Positions 17,627-28,076 of a DNA stretch of 64,000 bases are shown in pieces; position 1 is the first letter of the stretch; each line of letters opens with the position of its first letter. The stretch comes from Neobacillus nitrireducens (GTDB lineage Bacteria > Bacillota > Bacilli > Bacillales > Cytobacillaceae). Under the pieces are notes generated by a model, which saw only the letters and a list, made by a program, of their open reading frames with translations, was not told the DNA's origin and did not search any database. A program made the position numbers and the translations under genes. The stretch lies in contig NZ_CP133262.1 of assembly GCF_030915405.1 (NCBI RefSeq), positions 2,852,001 through 2,916,000 on the forward strand, in the 5' to 3' direction.

Positions 17627-18058
17627 ATGGTACCTCAAAGAGTTAGCTTACTTACGATCGGTGCGAACGATTTGCCTGCTCTTAGAAAGTTTTATCAAAC
17701 GTTGGGGTGGGAGGAAACGGATATAAGCTCAGATCAATTTGCCGTCTTTAAAACAGCAGGCGTCCTGCTTTCGTTATACCCAATTGCCGAATTAGCAAAG
17801 GATGCCGGCATTGAATTTACACACTCTCCCGAGAGCTTTCATGGTGTGACCTTTTCCATTAACGTAGACCACCAAGACCAAGTTGATACAACGATAGAAA
17901 CGATTCGAAGTGCAGGGGCAAAAATACTGCGAGAGCCAAGTGATGTCTTCTGGGGTGGACGCATAGCCTATTTTGCTGACCCTGAAAATAACCTCTGGGA
18001 AGTTGCTTGGAACCCTACGGCTATTTTTGATGAGCGCGGTGCGATGATAGCCTTTTAG
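17627..18058 (+). CDS. VOC-superfamily (glyoxalase-like) protein
   Basis: 143 residues, one pair of VOC beta-alpha-beta-beta-beta modules. RVSLLTIGANDLPALRKFYQ opens the first module, and GGRIAYFADPENNLWEVAWNP with its metal-ligand-type Glu closes the second. Members include glyoxalases, dioxygenases and resistance proteins; nothing here picks one. Start ATG after GGAGGGATTAA. Followed by a hairpin terminator and a 1-kb gene-free stretch. Confidence 0.85.
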   Translation: MVPQRVSLLTIGANDLPALRKFYQTLGWEETDISSDQFAVFKTAGVLLSLYPIAELAKDAGIEFTHSPESFHGVTFSINVDHQDQVDTTIETIRSAGAKILREPSDVFWGGRIAYFADPENNLWEVAWNPTAIFDERGAMIAF

Positions 18059-18108
18059 GGACAAAGGCTAATTCCTACACGACTCGACTATTTTAAGCTA
18101 AAAATAAT

Positions 18109-18564
18109 ACTAACCAAACGTTTGATTAGTTTTAGCTTCAACCCTTTTAAATAAAGGGTTTTTCTATATTTTCAGGTAAAAAGTTTGTCGGTAAATGGGG
18201 CATCAAAGCCTCCTAGCTGCCCTATTTCTTTTAATTCCCACATCCTTCAACTTATTGCAATTTAATCAAACGTTTAATTAAATTGGCTGATTACCTTTAT
18301 GAATTAAGCTTTTTATGCAAAAGGCACTAAAAATATTGTTGAATTAACACTCTTTAATAAAACTAACCAAACGTTTGATTAGTTTTCCATGAAGCCATAT
18401 AACAAAAGGGTTTCAGCCCTTTATTGTGAAAACTCTTTGTCGACCCAGTTATCATTTTCCACGTAAAAAGTAAAAAACCTGTCGATACTAGGATTTCCTT
18501 AGGGAAATTCTCAAGCTTCGACACCATCCCCGAACATTCCTTACTAACCAAACGTTTGATTAGG
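18109..18564. repeat. Array of four operator-like palindromes (core CAAACGTTTGATTA)
   Basis: Near-perfect palindromes at 18109-18130, 18258-18285, 18359-18386 and 18543-18564, each centred on AAACGTTT with 10-14-bp arms and at most one or two mismatched pairs. Spacing is about 100-185 bases. The size and symmetry resemble TetR-family operators. No gene starts among them. The surrounding bases are also loosely repeated (AAACCC/GGGTTT hairpins, TTTGTCG). Confidence 0.8.
18140..18164 (+). terminator. Probable terminator of the VOC gene
   Basis: AACCCTTT / AAAGGGTT perfect 8-bp arms followed by TTTCTAT, about 80 bases past the stop at 18058. Confidence 0.6.
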
Positions 18565-18757
18565 TACAGGATAAACCCTTTTAGCATATGAGTTTTTTCC
18601 CGGGAAATCGAGAAAAGAATGTCGAAATCCGCTCGACAAAATAAAAAGCTTTCAGATTTCATTTAAGGGGTTCCATTTTGAGGTAATTTTCCTAAAATAC
18701 GTGCTGAAATGACAGTTGTATTTATTTGCATCGTTATTGGTCAATAGAAAAGTAACA

Positions 18758-18941
18758 TAAGCGGAGATTTTCCGCTTAAATAACGAATGGAGCTCGTTTC
18801 GGAGTTAATAAGCGGAGGTTTTCCGGCTATGCAAAGAAAAATCCCCCATTTTTGAATTTTTCGAATCAATAGGCGGAATCTCTCCGTCTATTTAAGCCCT
18901 TTTTATTAATAATTACGAATTAAGCGGAATTTTTCCGTCTA
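18758..18941. repeat. Four 21-base hairpin units (TAAGCGGA...TCCG.CTA)
   Basis: Units at 18758-18778, 18809-18829, 18870-18890 and 18921-18941. The first is a perfect stem, TAAGCGGA / TCCGCTTA. The others keep GCGGA...TCCG with changed outer bases. They are spaced 51, 61 and 51 bases apart. No ORF of substance covers them; together with the palindrome array they fill the gap between the VOC gene and gatB. Confidence 0.8.
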
Positions 18942-19022
18942 TTTATCAATGCGGTCGCTTAACCTAGTCAAGTCCCCCAACCGCTATCCTCTGATATCCT
19001 AGATGCGGTTATATTAGCGACA

Positions 19023-19052
19023 AGAAAAAGACGTATGCCAATTCATACGTCA
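19023..19052 (-). terminator. Terminator of the gatCAB operon
   Basis: On the minus strand, GACGTATG / CATACGTC arms followed by TTTTTCTTG, about 70 bases after the gatB stop. Confidence 0.8.
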
Positions 19053-19122
19053 ATTCTTGTGTCTTTTAATTAGAAAGCGCCGGAAAACGGAACCTTTTAG
19101 ACTGCATTCTGCCAGCTTCCAT

Positions 19123-20559
19123 TTAACGCTTTTGTAGTTCTTGCTGTAACAACTGATTAACCAGTTGTGGATTGGCCTGCCCCTTAGTCGCTTTCATTAA
19201 TTGCCCTACTAAGAAACCAACCGCTTTATTTTTCCCATTCTTAAAATCGTCAATCGATTGCGGATTGGCATCCAATACCTCTGAAATAATTTTAAGAAGG
19301 GTTCCTTCATCGGATATCTGTACAAGCCCTTTGTCTTTGACAATTTGCTCAGCATCGCCGCCGTTTTCGATCAACTCTTTAAAAACAGTTTTAGCGATTT
19401 TTGAAGAAATTGTTCCGTTTTCAATGAGCTTAATCATGCTTGCCAGACCTTCTGGTGTTAAGGCAACTTGGTGAAGTTCCTTTTGCTCCGCATTCAAGTA
19501 GGCGGAAACATCCCCCATGATCCAGTTCGAGGCTAACTTCGCATCGGCTCCGCCATTAACTGTAGCTTCAAAGAAATCAGCCATTTCTTTTGTAACAGTC
19601 AATACTTTTGCATCGTAAACAGGTAGTCCAAGTTCGTCAATATAACGCTTTTGACGCTGGTCCGGCAATTCCGGGATTTCCGCAAGAATGCGGGCTTTCC
19701 AGTCCTCATCAATGTACAAATCCATTAAATCCGGCTCCGGGAAGTAACGATAGTCATCAGAACCTTCTTTGACCCTCATCAATAGTGTGGCTCCAGTCGC
19801 TTCATCAAAGCGGCGCGTTTCTTGATCAATCGTTCCGCCCGCAGCTACTACCTCACGTTGACGCTTCTCTTCATATTCAAGACCTTTACGAACAAAATTG
19901 AAAGAGTTCAAGTTTTTCAATTCTGTCTTTGTACCGAATTCTTCTTGTCCCACAGGACGAATTGAAATATTGGCATCACAACGGAGTGAGCCTTCTTCCA
20001 TCTTACAATCGGAAACACCTGTATATTGGATAATTGATTTTAATTTTTCAAGATAAGCATAGGCCTCATCAGGTGTGCGAATATCTGGTTCGGATACAAT
20101 TTCAACAAGCGGAGTGCCTTGACGGTTGTAATCACATAGTGAATACCCTTTGCCATGGTTCAGCTTTCCTGCATCCTCTTCCAAATGAATTCTCGTAATC
20201 CCAATCCGCTTCGTGTAACCATTTACCTCAATATCAATATAGCCATGCTCCCCAATCGGCTTATCAAACTGAGAAATCTGATAGGCCTTGGGATTGTCCG
20301 GGTAAAAGTAGTTCTTGCGGTCAAACTTGGTATGGGTGGCAACCTCGCAATTAATCGCCATGGCAGCCTTTATCCCGAATTCAACCGCCTTTTTATTTAG
20401 GACAGGTAAAACTCCCGGATAACCAAGGTCAACCACGCTTGTATTCGTATTCGGTTCCGCACCAAAATGATTAGGGCTCGCCGAGAAAATTTTTGATTCT
20501 GTTTTTAACTCAACATGGACCTCAAGTCCAATCACTGTTTCAAATTCCACGGTCTTCAC
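19123..20559 (-). CDS. gatB: Asp/Glu-tRNA amidotransferase subunit B
   Basis: 478 residues; the kinase/tRNA-binding subunit that phosphorylates Glu-tRNA(Gln) (or Asp-tRNA(Asn)) before transamidation. The opening [15 protein letters not shown], the cradle-domain segments and the C-terminal YqeY-like helical tail ([17 protein letters not shown]) are all present. Last gene of gatCAB, two bases after gatA. Its presence implies that Gln-tRNA is formed indirectly. Confidence 0.97.
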   Translation of the reverse strand: MKTVEFETVIGLEVHVELKTESKIFSASPNHFGAEPNTNTSVVDLGYPGVLPVLNKKAVEFGIKAAMAINCEVATHTKFDRKNYFYPDNPKAYQISQFDKPIGEHGYIDIEVNGYTKRIGITRIHLEEDAGKLNHGKGYSLCDYNRQGTPLVEIVSEPDIRTPDEAYAYLEKLKSIIQYTGVSDCKMEEGSLRCDANISIRPVGQEEFGTKTELKNLNSFNFVRKGLEYEEKRQREVVAAGGTIDQETRRFDEATGATLLMRVKEGSDDYRYFPEPDLMDLYIDEDWKARILAEIPELPDQRQKRYIDELGLPVYDAKVLTVTKEMADFFEATVNGGADAKLASNWIMGDVSAYLNAEQKELHQVALTPEGLASMIKLIENGTISSKIAKTVFKELIENGGDAEQIVKDKGLVQISDEGTLLKIISEVLDANPQSIDDFKNGKNKAVGFLVGQLMKATKGQANPQLVNQLLQQELQKR

Positions 20560-20561
20560 CC

Positions 20562-22019
20562 CTATAATCCAGGTTTCTGTTTATGATAGTCTGTTGCTTG
20601 CTCAAACGCATGGGCTGTCCGATAAATGGCTGCTTCATCAAAATACTTACCGATGATTTGTAATCCTAACGGCAAGCCGCCATCAAAGCCACACGGAACG
20701 GAAATTCCCGGTAAGCCCGCAAGGTTCAATGGAATGGTTAAGATATCATTGATGTACATCGTTAACGGATCTTCGATTTTCTCACCAATTTTAAAAGCTG
20801 GTGTTGGTGTTGTTGGTCCAACAATTACATCAAATTTAGCAAAAACATTTTCATAATCTTGTTTGATTAATGTCCGAACCTGTTGTGCCTTTTTATAATA
20901 AGCATCATAGTAACCAGAGCTTAGAGCAAATGTTCCAAGCATAATCCGGCGCTTTACTTCATCACCGAAGCCTTCTGCTCGTGACTTTTTATATAAATCG
21001 ATTAATGTTTCAGCATCCTTTGAACGGTAACCGTAACGGACTCCATCGAAACGAGCTAGGTTTGCTGATGCTTCTGATGAAGAAAGCAAATAGTAGGCAG
21101 CCAGCGCATATTTCGAGTGTGGTAAGGAAACTTCTTCCCAAACGGCGCCAAGACCTTCGAGTACCTTTAAGGCATCTAAAACAGACTGGCGGACGGATTC
21201 GCTGACACCTTCACCAAGATACTCTTTTGGGACAGCAATTTTGAGACCCTTTACATCGCCTGTTAAGGCACTAGCAAAGTTTGGAACGTCTACATTTGCT
21301 GAGGTTGAATCCATTGGGTCAAGACCGGAAATCGCTTGAAGCAGATAGGCATTGTCCTCAACCGTTCTTGTAATCGGTCCAATTTGATCAAGTGATGACG
21401 CGAAGGCCACGAGACCAAAGCGAGAAACGCGGCCATAGGTTGGCTTTAAACCTACTACACCACAAAAAGAAGCCGGCTGACGGATCGAACCACCCGTATC
21501 AGAACCTAGCGAAAATAGGACTTCACCTGCGGCAACAGATGCTGCGGAGCCGCCTGAAGAACCACCAGGAACTGTCTCAAGATTCCATGGATTCCTTGTT
21601 GTTTGGAAATGAGAATTTTCGTTGGATGATCCCATTGCAAATTCATCCATATTTAATTTTCCAATGGTTATGGTTTCTGCCTGCTGAAGTTTCTGAACGA
21701 CAGTGGCATCATAAATAGGATCAAAATTTTCAAGAATTTTACTCGCACAAGTTGTCCGCAGTCCTTTTGTCACCAAGTTATCTTTTAGACCAATCGGCAT
21801 CCCAAATAGCAATCCTTTTGCGGAATCAGTGTTGAATTTCTCATCTAACACTTTCGCGGATTGACGAGCCCGCTCTTCATCTAATGTTAAAAATGCCTGA
21901 ACTTTGTCCTCGACTTGTCCGATTCGCTTGTATGATTCATCAACAAGATCAGATACTTTCAGTTCCTTTTTATGTAGCAATTCATGTAAGTCTGAAACTT
22001 TATAGTCAAATAAACTCAC
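20562..22019 (-). CDS. gatA: Asp/Glu-tRNA amidotransferase subunit A
   Basis: 485-residue amidase-signature enzyme that frees ammonia from glutamine for the GatB site. The Ser-cisSer-Lys triad can be located: Lys in IGLKDN, and the two serines in GGSSGGSAA and [11 protein letters not shown]. Lies between gatC and gatB with two-base gaps on either side, so the three subunits are made from one message. Confidence 0.97.
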   Translation of the reverse strand: MSLFDYKVSDLHELLHKKELKVSDLVDESYKRIGQVEDKVQAFLTLDEERARQSAKVLDEKFNTDSAKGLLFGMPIGLKDNLVTKGLRTTCASKILENFDPIYDATVVQKLQQAETITIGKLNMDEFAMGSSNENSHFQTTRNPWNLETVPGGSSGGSAASVAAGEVLFSLGSDTGGSIRQPASFCGVVGLKPTYGRVSRFGLVAFASSLDQIGPITRTVEDNAYLLQAISGLDPMDSTSANVDVPNFASALTGDVKGLKIAVPKEYLGEGVSESVRQSVLDALKVLEGLGAVWEEVSLPHSKYALAAYYLLSSSEASANLARFDGVRYGYRSKDAETLIDLYKKSRAEGFGDEVKRRIMLGTFALSSGYYDAYYKKAQQVRTLIKQDYENVFAKFDVIVGPTTPTPAFKIGEKIEDPLTMYINDILTIPLNLAGLPGISVPCGFDGGLPLGLQIIGKYFDEAAIYRTAHAFEQATDYHKQKPGL

Positions 22020-22021
22020 CG

Positions 22022-22321
22022 TTAATCCTCCTTCCCCATAATCGATGGTACTTTAATCTGGCCATCCTGATGCTCAGGTGCATTTTTTAGTACATCATCT
22101 AGTGATAATCCTTGTTTGGCCTTATCTTCGCGTAAAACATTTTTCATATCCAGCACATGGTATGTAGGCTCTACATTTTCCGTGTCCAATTCATTTAACT
22201 GCTCAGCAAAGGTAATAATTGCATCCAGTTGCTTGGTAAATTTTTCTGTTTCTTCTTCGGTAATTGCCAATCGTGCCAGATTGGCTACATGCTTAACCTG
22301 TTGATTTGAAATTCTTGACAT
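22022..22321 (-). CDS. gatC: Asp/Glu-tRNA amidotransferase subunit C
   Basis: 99 residues, the small belt subunit that wraps GatA and Gat[17 protein letters not shown] and [20 protein letters not shown] are typical. First gene of the operon. Confidence 0.95.
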   Translation of the reverse strand: MSRISNQQVKHVANLARLAITEEETEKFTKQLDAIITFAEQLNELDTENVEPTYHVLDMKNVLREDKAKQGLSLDDVLKNAPEHQDGQIKVPSIMGKED

Positions 22322-22366
22322 ATCCTAACCCCCAATCCCATTTATCTTGTCATATCAATACTAATG

Positions 22367-22396
22367 ATGATACCAAACTTTTCCGCTTTACCGCAA
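22367..22396 (-). promoter_or_regulatory. Candidate gatCAB promoter
   Basis: On the minus strand, TTGCGG, 18 bases, then TGG-TATCAT (extended -10), ending about 45 bases before the gatC start. It lies within an imperfect inverted repeat (ATACTAATGATGA / TCATCAGTAT). Confidence 0.35.
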
Positions 22397-22494
22397 TGAT
22401 TCCCTCATCAGTATTGGCAAGTGAAGTGTTTTTTCTTCAAACTTTTGAAGATTAAATCTATTTTTCTCTTAGAATTTTTTCATTAAGCCCATCG

Positions 22495-22523
22495 CAGACA
22501 TTTTTTGCAACTTCCCTTATAAT
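22495..22523 (+). promoter_or_regulatory. Promoter of the lysozyme-like gene
   Basis: CAGACA (22495-22500), 17 bases, TATAAT (22518-22523). The -10 overlaps an in-frame ATG at 22522, which rules that ATG out as the start and supports the TTG at 22549. Confidence 0.65.
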
Positions 22524-22548
22524 GTTAATGGATGGGAGGGATTCTATT

Positions 22549-23205
22549 TTGAAAAAACGAAAAAGGAAGAAATTCAAACTTTTTTTCATGCTGTTTGTCC
22601 TTTTTTGCGTATTAGCCATGTTCCAAAATTATTTCCAACACCAGTCATCCCCAGATTTAGTGAAAACTGATCCCTTTGCTGATGTAAAAAAATATCGTCC
22701 CTTAATACATGATGAATTAGCAAAATATAATCTCGAAAGTCATACGACCGTTCTAATTGCCTTAATGCAGCAGGAGAGCCTAGGCCGGGGCGGGGATCCG
22801 ATGCAGGCCTCAGAATCGGCAGGTTTGGCAAGAAATACGATAACAGATCCCCAAAAAAGTATTCAAGTTGGAGTGAAACATTTTCAGCGCGTACTCACCT
22901 ATGGGAATCAGAAAAAGGTAGATTTCGAGACAATTATCCAGTCTTACAACATGGGAATTGGTTACATTAACTATATTGCCCAGCACGGCGGCAAACATAG
23001 TGAGGCACTTGCAAAGGAGTTTTCACTCCAGCAGGTAAAAGAAAAGCCTACTATTTATACTTGTGGCGGCAATAAGGATAATTTCCGCTACCCTTACTGC
23101 TATGGTGATTTTACTTATAGTACAAAAGTAACGAAAAATATTCAATTATTAGCTGACACGGTTCCAGTAACGGAGAATGAAAAAACCACCAGTGGATCTT
23201 TTTAA
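22549..23205 (+). CDS. Lysozyme-like (CwlT N-domain type) cell-wall hydrolase
   Basis: 218 residues: basic N-terminus and membrane anchor (about residues 9-28), then a bacteriophage-T4-lysozyme-like muramidase domain with the probable catalytic Glu in LMQQESLGRGGDPMQASES and the IIQSYNMGIGYINY segment. Matches the lysozyme_like family found in CwlT, without the NlpC/P60 half. Start is TTG, preceded by GGGAGGG. Predicted to act on peptidoglycan outside the membrane. Confidence 0.85.
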   Translation: MKKRKRKKFKLFFMLFVLFCVLAMFQNYFQHQSSPDLVKTDPFADVKKYRPLIHDELAKYNLESHTTVLIALMQQESLGRGGDPMQASESAGLARNTITDPQKSIQVGVKHFQRVLTYGNQKKVDFETIIQSYNMGIGYINYIAQHGGKHSEALAKEFSLQQVKEKPTIYTCGGNKDNFRYPYCYGDFTYSTKVTKNIQLLADTVPVTENEKTTSGSF

Positions 23206-23225
23206 AGATTCATCGGTGGTTTTTG
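23180..23225. terminator. Terminator overlapping the lysozyme-like gene stop
   Basis: AAAAACCACC / GGTGGTTTTT arms with a partially paired centre; the last codons (KTTSGSF) form the left arm. Serves both convergent genes. Confidence 0.8.
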
Positions 23226-23246
23226 TTTATTTAAAAACTGCCCCTA

Positions 23247-23738
23247 CTATTGGGTTATGTCTATATTCCTCTTTTTAAACCCTGTGATAAGAAGAACGAG
23301 TTTAATAGGGATATAACCCAAAATCCCCCCTACCGTATTTAATATCAAATCGTCCACATCAAAGCTGCCAAATTCAAATATTAGCTGCAGCAGTTCAAAC
23401 GTCAGACTTAAACAAAAGGTGGAAATGGTAACGGTGCTAAGTTTTTGAAACTTTTTTGCCAGCAATGGTAAGATAAATCCGAAGGGTACAAAACCAATGA
23501 TGTTTCCTGCTAGGTTTTCAATTCGTATATTTAAGTTGATATCCGCTAAGAACAGATAGAAATTAATCGTCTTAAAAGGCACGAAGTTATTCGAACGCCA
23601 GTGGTATTCATCATAAGTAAAGTTAAAATGATTTATAATTTCAGATAACGGGATATATTTAAACAAAATCAATTTTGAAAGAATTGCTAAATATAAACAA
23701 AGAAGTAGGATAAGAGTTATTTTATAAATGATTTTCAT
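23247..23738 (-). CDS. VanZ-family membrane protein
   Basis: 163 residues with four to five membrane spans. The family features are the loop after the first span, NFVPFKTINFYLF, and the later segment GNIIGFVPFGFILPLL followed by FELLQLIFEFGSFDVDDLILNTVGGILGY. VanZ relatives give low-level teicoplanin tolerance in enterococci; in Bacillus the role is unknown. Single gene. Confidence 0.88.
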   Translation of the reverse strand: MKIIYKITLILLLCLYLAILSKLILFKYIPLSEIINHFNFTYDEYHWRSNNFVPFKTINFYLFLADINLNIRIENLAGNIIGFVPFGFILPLLAKKFQKLSTVTISTFCLSLTFELLQLIFEFGSFDVDDLILNTVGGILGYIPIKLVLLITGFKKRNIDITQ

Positions 23739-23828
23739 TCGTCACTGCTCCATTTTTTACATATCGAAATAACCATACCATATTTTCCAAATCACGTGGG
23801 AGCAAAACTAAAATTGGAGGAAATTAGA

Positions 23829-24281
23829 ATGGCTGAACATATTTTTCACTTAAAAGCGAACTGGCCGGGATTACGGAATGATGTTGGCGAGATTGAAGCT
23901 GGAAATTTAATAACAAAGATCTCCATCCCATCAGAAATGGACGGACCGGGTGTCGGCACCAATCCAGATGAGATGCTGCTTGGGGCTGCTGCAACCTGCT
24001 ATATTATTACACTTGCAGCAATGATGGAGCGTAGTGGGTTAGTGAAGGAAAACTTAACGATGGAGTCTGAAGGAATTGTTGATGTCACCAATGGGGTGTT
24101 TACGTATAAAAAGATCATTCATCGACCGCTTGTTGTTTTGAAACAAGATGCATCTGAGCGAGAAGTAGCAATGGCTGTGAGGCTGGCCAAAAAAGCGGAG
24201 GCATCTTGCATGATCAGCCGCGCGATTCAGGGGAATGTTGAAATCGAGTTGCAGGCTACGGTGGAAGTGGCTGCAGGATAA
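23829..24281 (+). CDS. OsmC-family peroxide-reducing protein
   Basis: 150 residues with the two conserved cysteines of OsmC/Ohr thiol peroxidases (AAATCYIITLA and EASCMISRAI), the SACOL1771-like subgroup. The start is taken at 23829 (MAEHIF), just after TTGGAGGAAATT, rather than at an upstream ATG without a ribosome site. Likely removes organic hydroperoxides. Confidence 0.87.
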   Translation: MAEHIFHLKANWPGLRNDVGEIEAGNLITKISIPSEMDGPGVGTNPDEMLLGAAATCYIITLAAMMERSGLVKENLTMESEGIVDVTNGVFTYKKIIHRPLVVLKQDASEREVAMAVRLAKKAEASCMISRAIQGNVEIELQATVEVAAG

Positions 24282-24343
24282 AAAATAGTGGAGTCTCTGT
24301 TTAGCGTTTCATAGGGCTTCTGCGGGTCTGGCTTTTGGGGATT

Positions 24344-24372
24344 TTGTCCTTATGAACTTCTCATAAGGACAA
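24344..24372. terminator. Perfect inverted repeat between osmC-like gene and yueI
   Basis: TTGTCCTTATGA / TCATAAGGACAA, 12-bp arms with a 5-base loop, followed by TTTTG on the plus strand. Lies between convergent genes and probably ends both. Confidence 0.65.
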
Positions 24373-24432
24373 TTTTGACTCTGGCTGATTAATTTCTGAT
24401 GTTTCGGAGTAAGTTTCTTGAAATGACATACA

Positions 24433-24867
24433 TCATTTTTTAAAGATTTTTGCAAAAAAGCCTTTGTTTTTTTTGACTTCTTTCTGCAAGACAGGTTCCT
24501 TATTGGTAATAAAAATATCTTCCTGATCAATCGCATAATCCATAGCTAGCACCAAGCCAATTTCTGAGTCGTGCTCTTTATTGGTTACAAGTGTATGTTC
24601 AATTTTATATTTTGTGGCCAGCTTTACATATTTCGAAAGGGTTTCATAACTCATATTTCCATTTAAGAAAAGGTGGGACTGTGGCCTTTCTTTCATTTCC
24701 TTCTCAACTTTGGGATACACGCTGGTTTCTGCCACTTGGCTTTTTGTAAGTGCCACTACAATTCGTTCCCTCAAAGTCCCTAAGAATTTCCGCCGCTCAT
24801 CTGGTTTTGTTTCTAATGGCCCATAGATACCCTGCTGTAAGACCTCGTCAACGGTTGTCTTTTTCAA
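24433..24867 (-). CDS. yueI: YueI-family (DUF1694) protein
   Basis: 144 residues. The opening VDEVLQQGIYGPLETKPDERRKFLGTLRERI and the central KYKIEHTLVTNKEHDSEIGLVLAMDYAI match YueI of Bacillus. A lysine-rich tail ends the protein. Soluble, function unknown; the fold is related to ribosomal L7Ae-like proteins by family assignment, not by anything catalytic seen here. Confidence 0.85.
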   Translation of the reverse strand: MKKTTVDEVLQQGIYGPLETKPDERRKFLGTLRERIVVALTKSQVAETSVYPKVEKEMKERPQSHLFLNGNMSYETLSKYVKLATKYKIEHTLVTNKEHDSEIGLVLAMDYAIDQEDIFITNKEPVLQKEVKKNKGFFAKIFKK

Positions 24868-24932
24868 TTAAATCAACTCCATAAAAAGGCTATTATTATC
24901 TATGATGATACCCTAAAAAATGTTCCTCAAAC

Positions 24933-24963
24933 AAAAAAACCCTCTCTCCACTAGGAGAGAAGG
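24933..24963 (-). terminator. Terminator of aceB-aceA
   Basis: On the minus strand, CTTCTCTCC-TAGT-GGAGAGAGG followed by TTTTTTTG, right after the aceA stop. Confidence 0.8.
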
Positions 24964-24971
24964 ATCGCCCT

Positions 24972-26255
24972 TTAGTTTTTCCCTGTAAATTGCTCTGTCT
25001 CCGTTGAGCCTTTCAACGCGGTTGTTGATGAGGTTCCACCTGTAATGACCATGGAAACTTGGTCAAAGTAACCTGTACCTACCTCACGTTGGTGACGTGT
25101 GGCCGTGTAGCCGTATTGCTCGCTGTCGAATTCAGCTTGCTGCAATTCGGAGTAAGCTGCCATTCCGCGCTCTTTATATCCGCGTGCAAGTTCGAACATA
25201 CCATGGTTTAGGGCGTGGAATCCTGCCAGAGTAACGAATTGGAACTTGTAGCCCATTTTGCCAAGCTCGACTTGGAATTTCGCAATCGTTTCTTGATCCA
25301 ATTTCTTTTTCCAGTTGAAAGATGGCGAACAGTTGTAAGCGAGCAGTTTGCCCGGGAACTCCGCATGAATCGCTTCCGCAAACTGTCTTGCTTCCTCAAT
25401 ATTCGGTTCCGACGTTTCACACCATACAAGATCTGCATAAGGGGCATACGCTAAGCCGCGAGCAATCGCCTGGCCAATCCCTGCCTTCACTCGGTAGAAC
25501 CCTTCTCCCGTGCGTTCGCCTGTAATAAAAGGGGCATCATTCAAATCAATATCACTAGTAATTAAATCAGCCGCGTTAGCATCTGTCCGGGCAACTAAAA
25601 TGGTTGGAACGCCCATAACGTCTGCAGCTAAACGAGCAGCAATTAAATTACGAACCGCCGTTTGCGTTGGCAATAACACCTTCCCACCTAAGTGACCACA
25701 TTTTTTCTCAGAAGAAAGCTGATCTTCAAAGTGGACACCTGACGCACCGGCTTCAATCATGCCCTTCATTAGTTCGAAACAATTCAATTGGCCGCCAAAG
25801 CCAGCTTCTGCATCGGCGATAATTGGAGCAAACCAATCAATTGAATTGTCTCCCTCTGAATGAGTAATCTGGTCGGCACGCTGCAAGGCCTGATTAATTT
25901 TTTTAACGACATTCGGTACACTGTTTGCTGGGTATAGGCTTTGATCCGGGTACATATGTCCGGATAGGTTCGCATCAGCAGCTACCTGCCAACCGCTTAG
26001 GTAAATAGCTTTTAACCCTGCCTTTACCTGCTGGACGGCCTGATTCCCCGTTAGGGCACCAAGAGCGTTTACATAGTCTTCTTCATTTAATAGTTTCCAA
26101 AGCTTTTCTGACCCTTTCCGAGCCAACGTATGCTCGATATCAATCGAACCACGGAGCTTGATTACATCCTCAGCAGTATAGGGTCTAGTAATCCCATTCC
26201 AACGGCTATCCATTTCCCAGTTTTCTTGTAATTGCGCTACTCTTGAATTTGTCAT
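24972..26255 (-). CDS. aceA: Isocitrate lyase
   Basis: 427 residues. Splits isocitrate into glyoxylate and succinate in the glyoxylate shunt. The catalytic-loop motif [11 protein letters not shown] is clear, as are [15 protein letters not shown] and [15 protein letters not shown]. Follows aceB after 46 bases on the same strand with the terminator behind it, giving a two-gene operon for growth on acetate or fatty acids. The shunt is absent from B. subtilis 168 but common in other Bacillaceae. Confidence 0.97.
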   Translation of the reverse strand: MTNSRVAQLQENWEMDSRWNGITRPYTAEDVIKLRGSIDIEHTLARKGSEKLWKLLNEEDYVNALGALTGNQAVQQVKAGLKAIYLSGWQVAADANLSGHMYPDQSLYPANSVPNVVKKINQALQRADQITHSEGDNSIDWFAPIIADAEAGFGGQLNCFELMKGMIEAGASGVHFEDQLSSEKKCGHLGGKVLLPTQTAVRNLIAARLAADVMGVPTILVARTDANAADLITSDIDLNDAPFITGERTGEGFYRVKAGIGQAIARGLAYAPYADLVWCETSEPNIEEARQFAEAIHAEFPGKLLAYNCSPSFNWKKKLDQETIAKFQVELGKMGYKFQFVTLAGFHALNHGMFELARGYKERGMAAYSELQQAEFDSEQYGYTATRHQREVGTGYFDQVSMVITGGTSSTTALKGSTETEQFTGKN

Positions 26256-26301
26256 TTTATATTCCTCCTAGTAATCTATTAAGTATTTTTTTATTAAAAA
26301 A

Positions 26302-27894
26302 CTAAATAAGTTCATACCCCGGCAAGGTTAAAAATTCAGCAAACTCATCACTTAAGATCAATCGGTCAAACAGTTCAATGGCTTCATCAAATCTGCCGCC
26401 TTCAAAGGCATCAGCGCCCATCTCCTGTTTAATTCTTTCTAATTCCTCCACCTTGTATTGCTGATACATTTCCACACTTACTTTACGCCCGTCGTTCAGC
26501 ACTCCTTTTGGATGGCGAATCCATTGCCATAGCTGGGCTCGTGAGATTTCAGCGGTTGCGGCATCCTCCATCAAGTTGTAAATCGGTGCCGCGCCATTAC
26601 CGCTTAGCCACGAAGCAACATACTGGATACCGACATTTATATTCAAACGAACGCCCTCTTCTGTAATCGTGCCACCTGGTGATTCGAGCAAATCTTGAGA
26701 CGTTACGGTGATTTTCTGCTGTTTACTCGTATGGATTTGGTTTGCCATAGGCATTTCACGATTGAAAACCTCTAAGGCTACCGGAACAAGACCGGGGTGT
26801 GCTACCCAAGTTCCATCATGTCCATCACGGGCTTCACGTTCCTTATCCGCACGAACCTTGGCAAAGGCTTCCTCATTTGCCGCAGGATTGTTACGGATTG
26901 GAATTTGAGCGGCCATTCCACCGATTGCCGGTGCCTTGCGGCGGTGACAAGTTTGAATCGTCAGGAGCGAATACGAACGCATAAATGGAACCGTCATCGT
27001 TACCTGCGAGCGATCGGGTAAAATGACATCCTTGTGATTACGCAGCTTTTTCAAGTAACTGAAGATATAATCCCATCTTCCACAATTCAATCCTGCAGAG
27101 TGATCTTTTAGCTCAAATAAAATCTCGTTCATTTCAAATGCACCCATGATGGTTTCTAGTAAGACAGTCGCTTTAATAGTTCCATTTGGAATCCCAAGCT
27201 TTTCTTGGGCAAATACAAATACATCATTCCACAGCCGTGCTTCCAAATGACTTTCAAGCTTTGGCAGGTAAAAATATGGCCCGGTATCCCTCGCAAGTAA
27301 CTGGTTCACATTATGGAAAAAATACATTCCAAAATCGAAAAAGCTTCCTGAAATAGGCTTGCTATCTAATAAAATATGTTTTTCTACTAGATGCAGTCCG
27401 CGTGGTCGTACAAACAGAACAGCTGTCTTTTCATTTAGTTCATATTTTTTCCCATTCGGATTTTCAAAGGATATCGTTCGATTAACCGCATCTCTTAAGT
27501 TGATTTGTCCTTCGATGATGTTTTCCCAAGTCGGTGAAGTGGCGTCTTCACAGTCAGCCATAAACACCTTTGCACCCGAGTTCAAAGCGTTGATGACCAT
27601 TTTCCGATCAGTCGGACCGGTAATTTCGACCCGGCGGTCTTGGAGATTATCCGGCAGTGGAGCAATGGTCCAGTCACCATTCCGGATATGTTTCGTCTCA
27701 GGGAGGAAATCCGGCAATTTTCCATCGTTAATTTCCGCTTGGCGTTTTTGTCTGTACTGTAACAGTTCAACTCTTCTATCGCCAAACTTTCGCTCTAACT
27801 CTTCAATAAAGTTTAATGCCCCTGGTGTTAAAATCTCATCGTACTGGGCTTTCACTGGCCCAACCACTTCAATGCCTGTCGTTTGCGTCGACAT
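26302..27894 (-). CDS. aceB: Malate synthase A
   Basis: 530 residues. Condenses glyoxylate with acetyl-CoA to malate. Signatures: [26 protein letters not shown] with the catalytic Arg, [18 protein letters not shown], and [12 protein letters not shown]. Partner of the isocitrate lyase encoded next. The upstream region carries TATAAT and an inverted repeat at 27915-27948. Confidence 0.97.
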   Translation of the reverse strand: MSTQTTGIEVVGPVKAQYDEILTPGALNFIEELERKFGDRRVELLQYRQKRQAEINDGKLPDFLPETKHIRNGDWTIAPLPDNLQDRRVEITGPTDRKMVINALNSGAKVFMADCEDATSPTWENIIEGQINLRDAVNRTISFENPNGKKYELNEKTAVLFVRPRGLHLVEKHILLDSKPISGSFFDFGMYFFHNVNQLLARDTGPYFYLPKLESHLEARLWNDVFVFAQEKLGIPNGTIKATVLLETIMGAFEMNEILFELKDHSAGLNCGRWDYIFSYLKKLRNHKDVILPDRSQVTMTVPFMRSYSLLTIQTCHRRKAPAIGGMAAQIPIRNNPAANEEAFAKVRADKEREARDGHDGTWVAHPGLVPVALEVFNREMPMANQIHTSKQQKITVTSQDLLESPGGTITEEGVRLNINVGIQYVASWLSGNGAAPIYNLMEDAATAEISRAQLWQWIRHPKGVLNDGRKVSVEMYQQYKVEELERIKQEMGADAFEGGRFDEAIELFDRLILSDEFAEFLTLPGYELI

Positions 27895-27914
27895 GAACTA
27901 CATCACCTCTTTGT

Positions 27915-27948
27915 TATAATACAGGAAGTATCTACGCTTTGTATTATA
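27915..27948. promoter_or_regulatory. Inverted repeat in the aceB leader
   Basis: TATAATACA / TGTATTATA, 9-bp arms, 16 bases apart, starting about 20 bases before the aceB start. The distal arm overlaps a TATAAT-like -10 on the minus strand. A possible operator; no regulator can be named. Confidence 0.4.
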
Positions 27949-28042
27949 TAACACCGTTTTTAAAAATGGAACCACCTTTCTGGAAATTTTAGAAAAATAG
28001 GTAAATACTCCCTATATCCTATTTTCAAAAGAAAAAGGGCAT

Positions 28043-28067
28043 AAAAAAAAGGACGTCTGTGACATCC
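28043..28067 (-). terminator. Terminator of the nir-siroheme operon
   Basis: On minus, GGATGTC-ACA-GACGTCC (one G.U pair) followed by TTTTTTTT, ten bases after the sirC stop. Confidence 0.8.
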
Positions 28068-28076
28068 TTCATTGGA

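Noticed and set aside
18363-18662. A 99-codon minus-strand frame across the palindrome array
   Set aside because: No ribosome site, composition dictated by the palindromes and hairpins, and no recognisable family. Treated as non-coding.
18758-18941. Looked at as a CRISPR array or tRNA-like cluster
   Set aside because: Units differ in sequence, spacers are unequal in length, and no tRNA cloverleaf or anticodon arm can be drawn.
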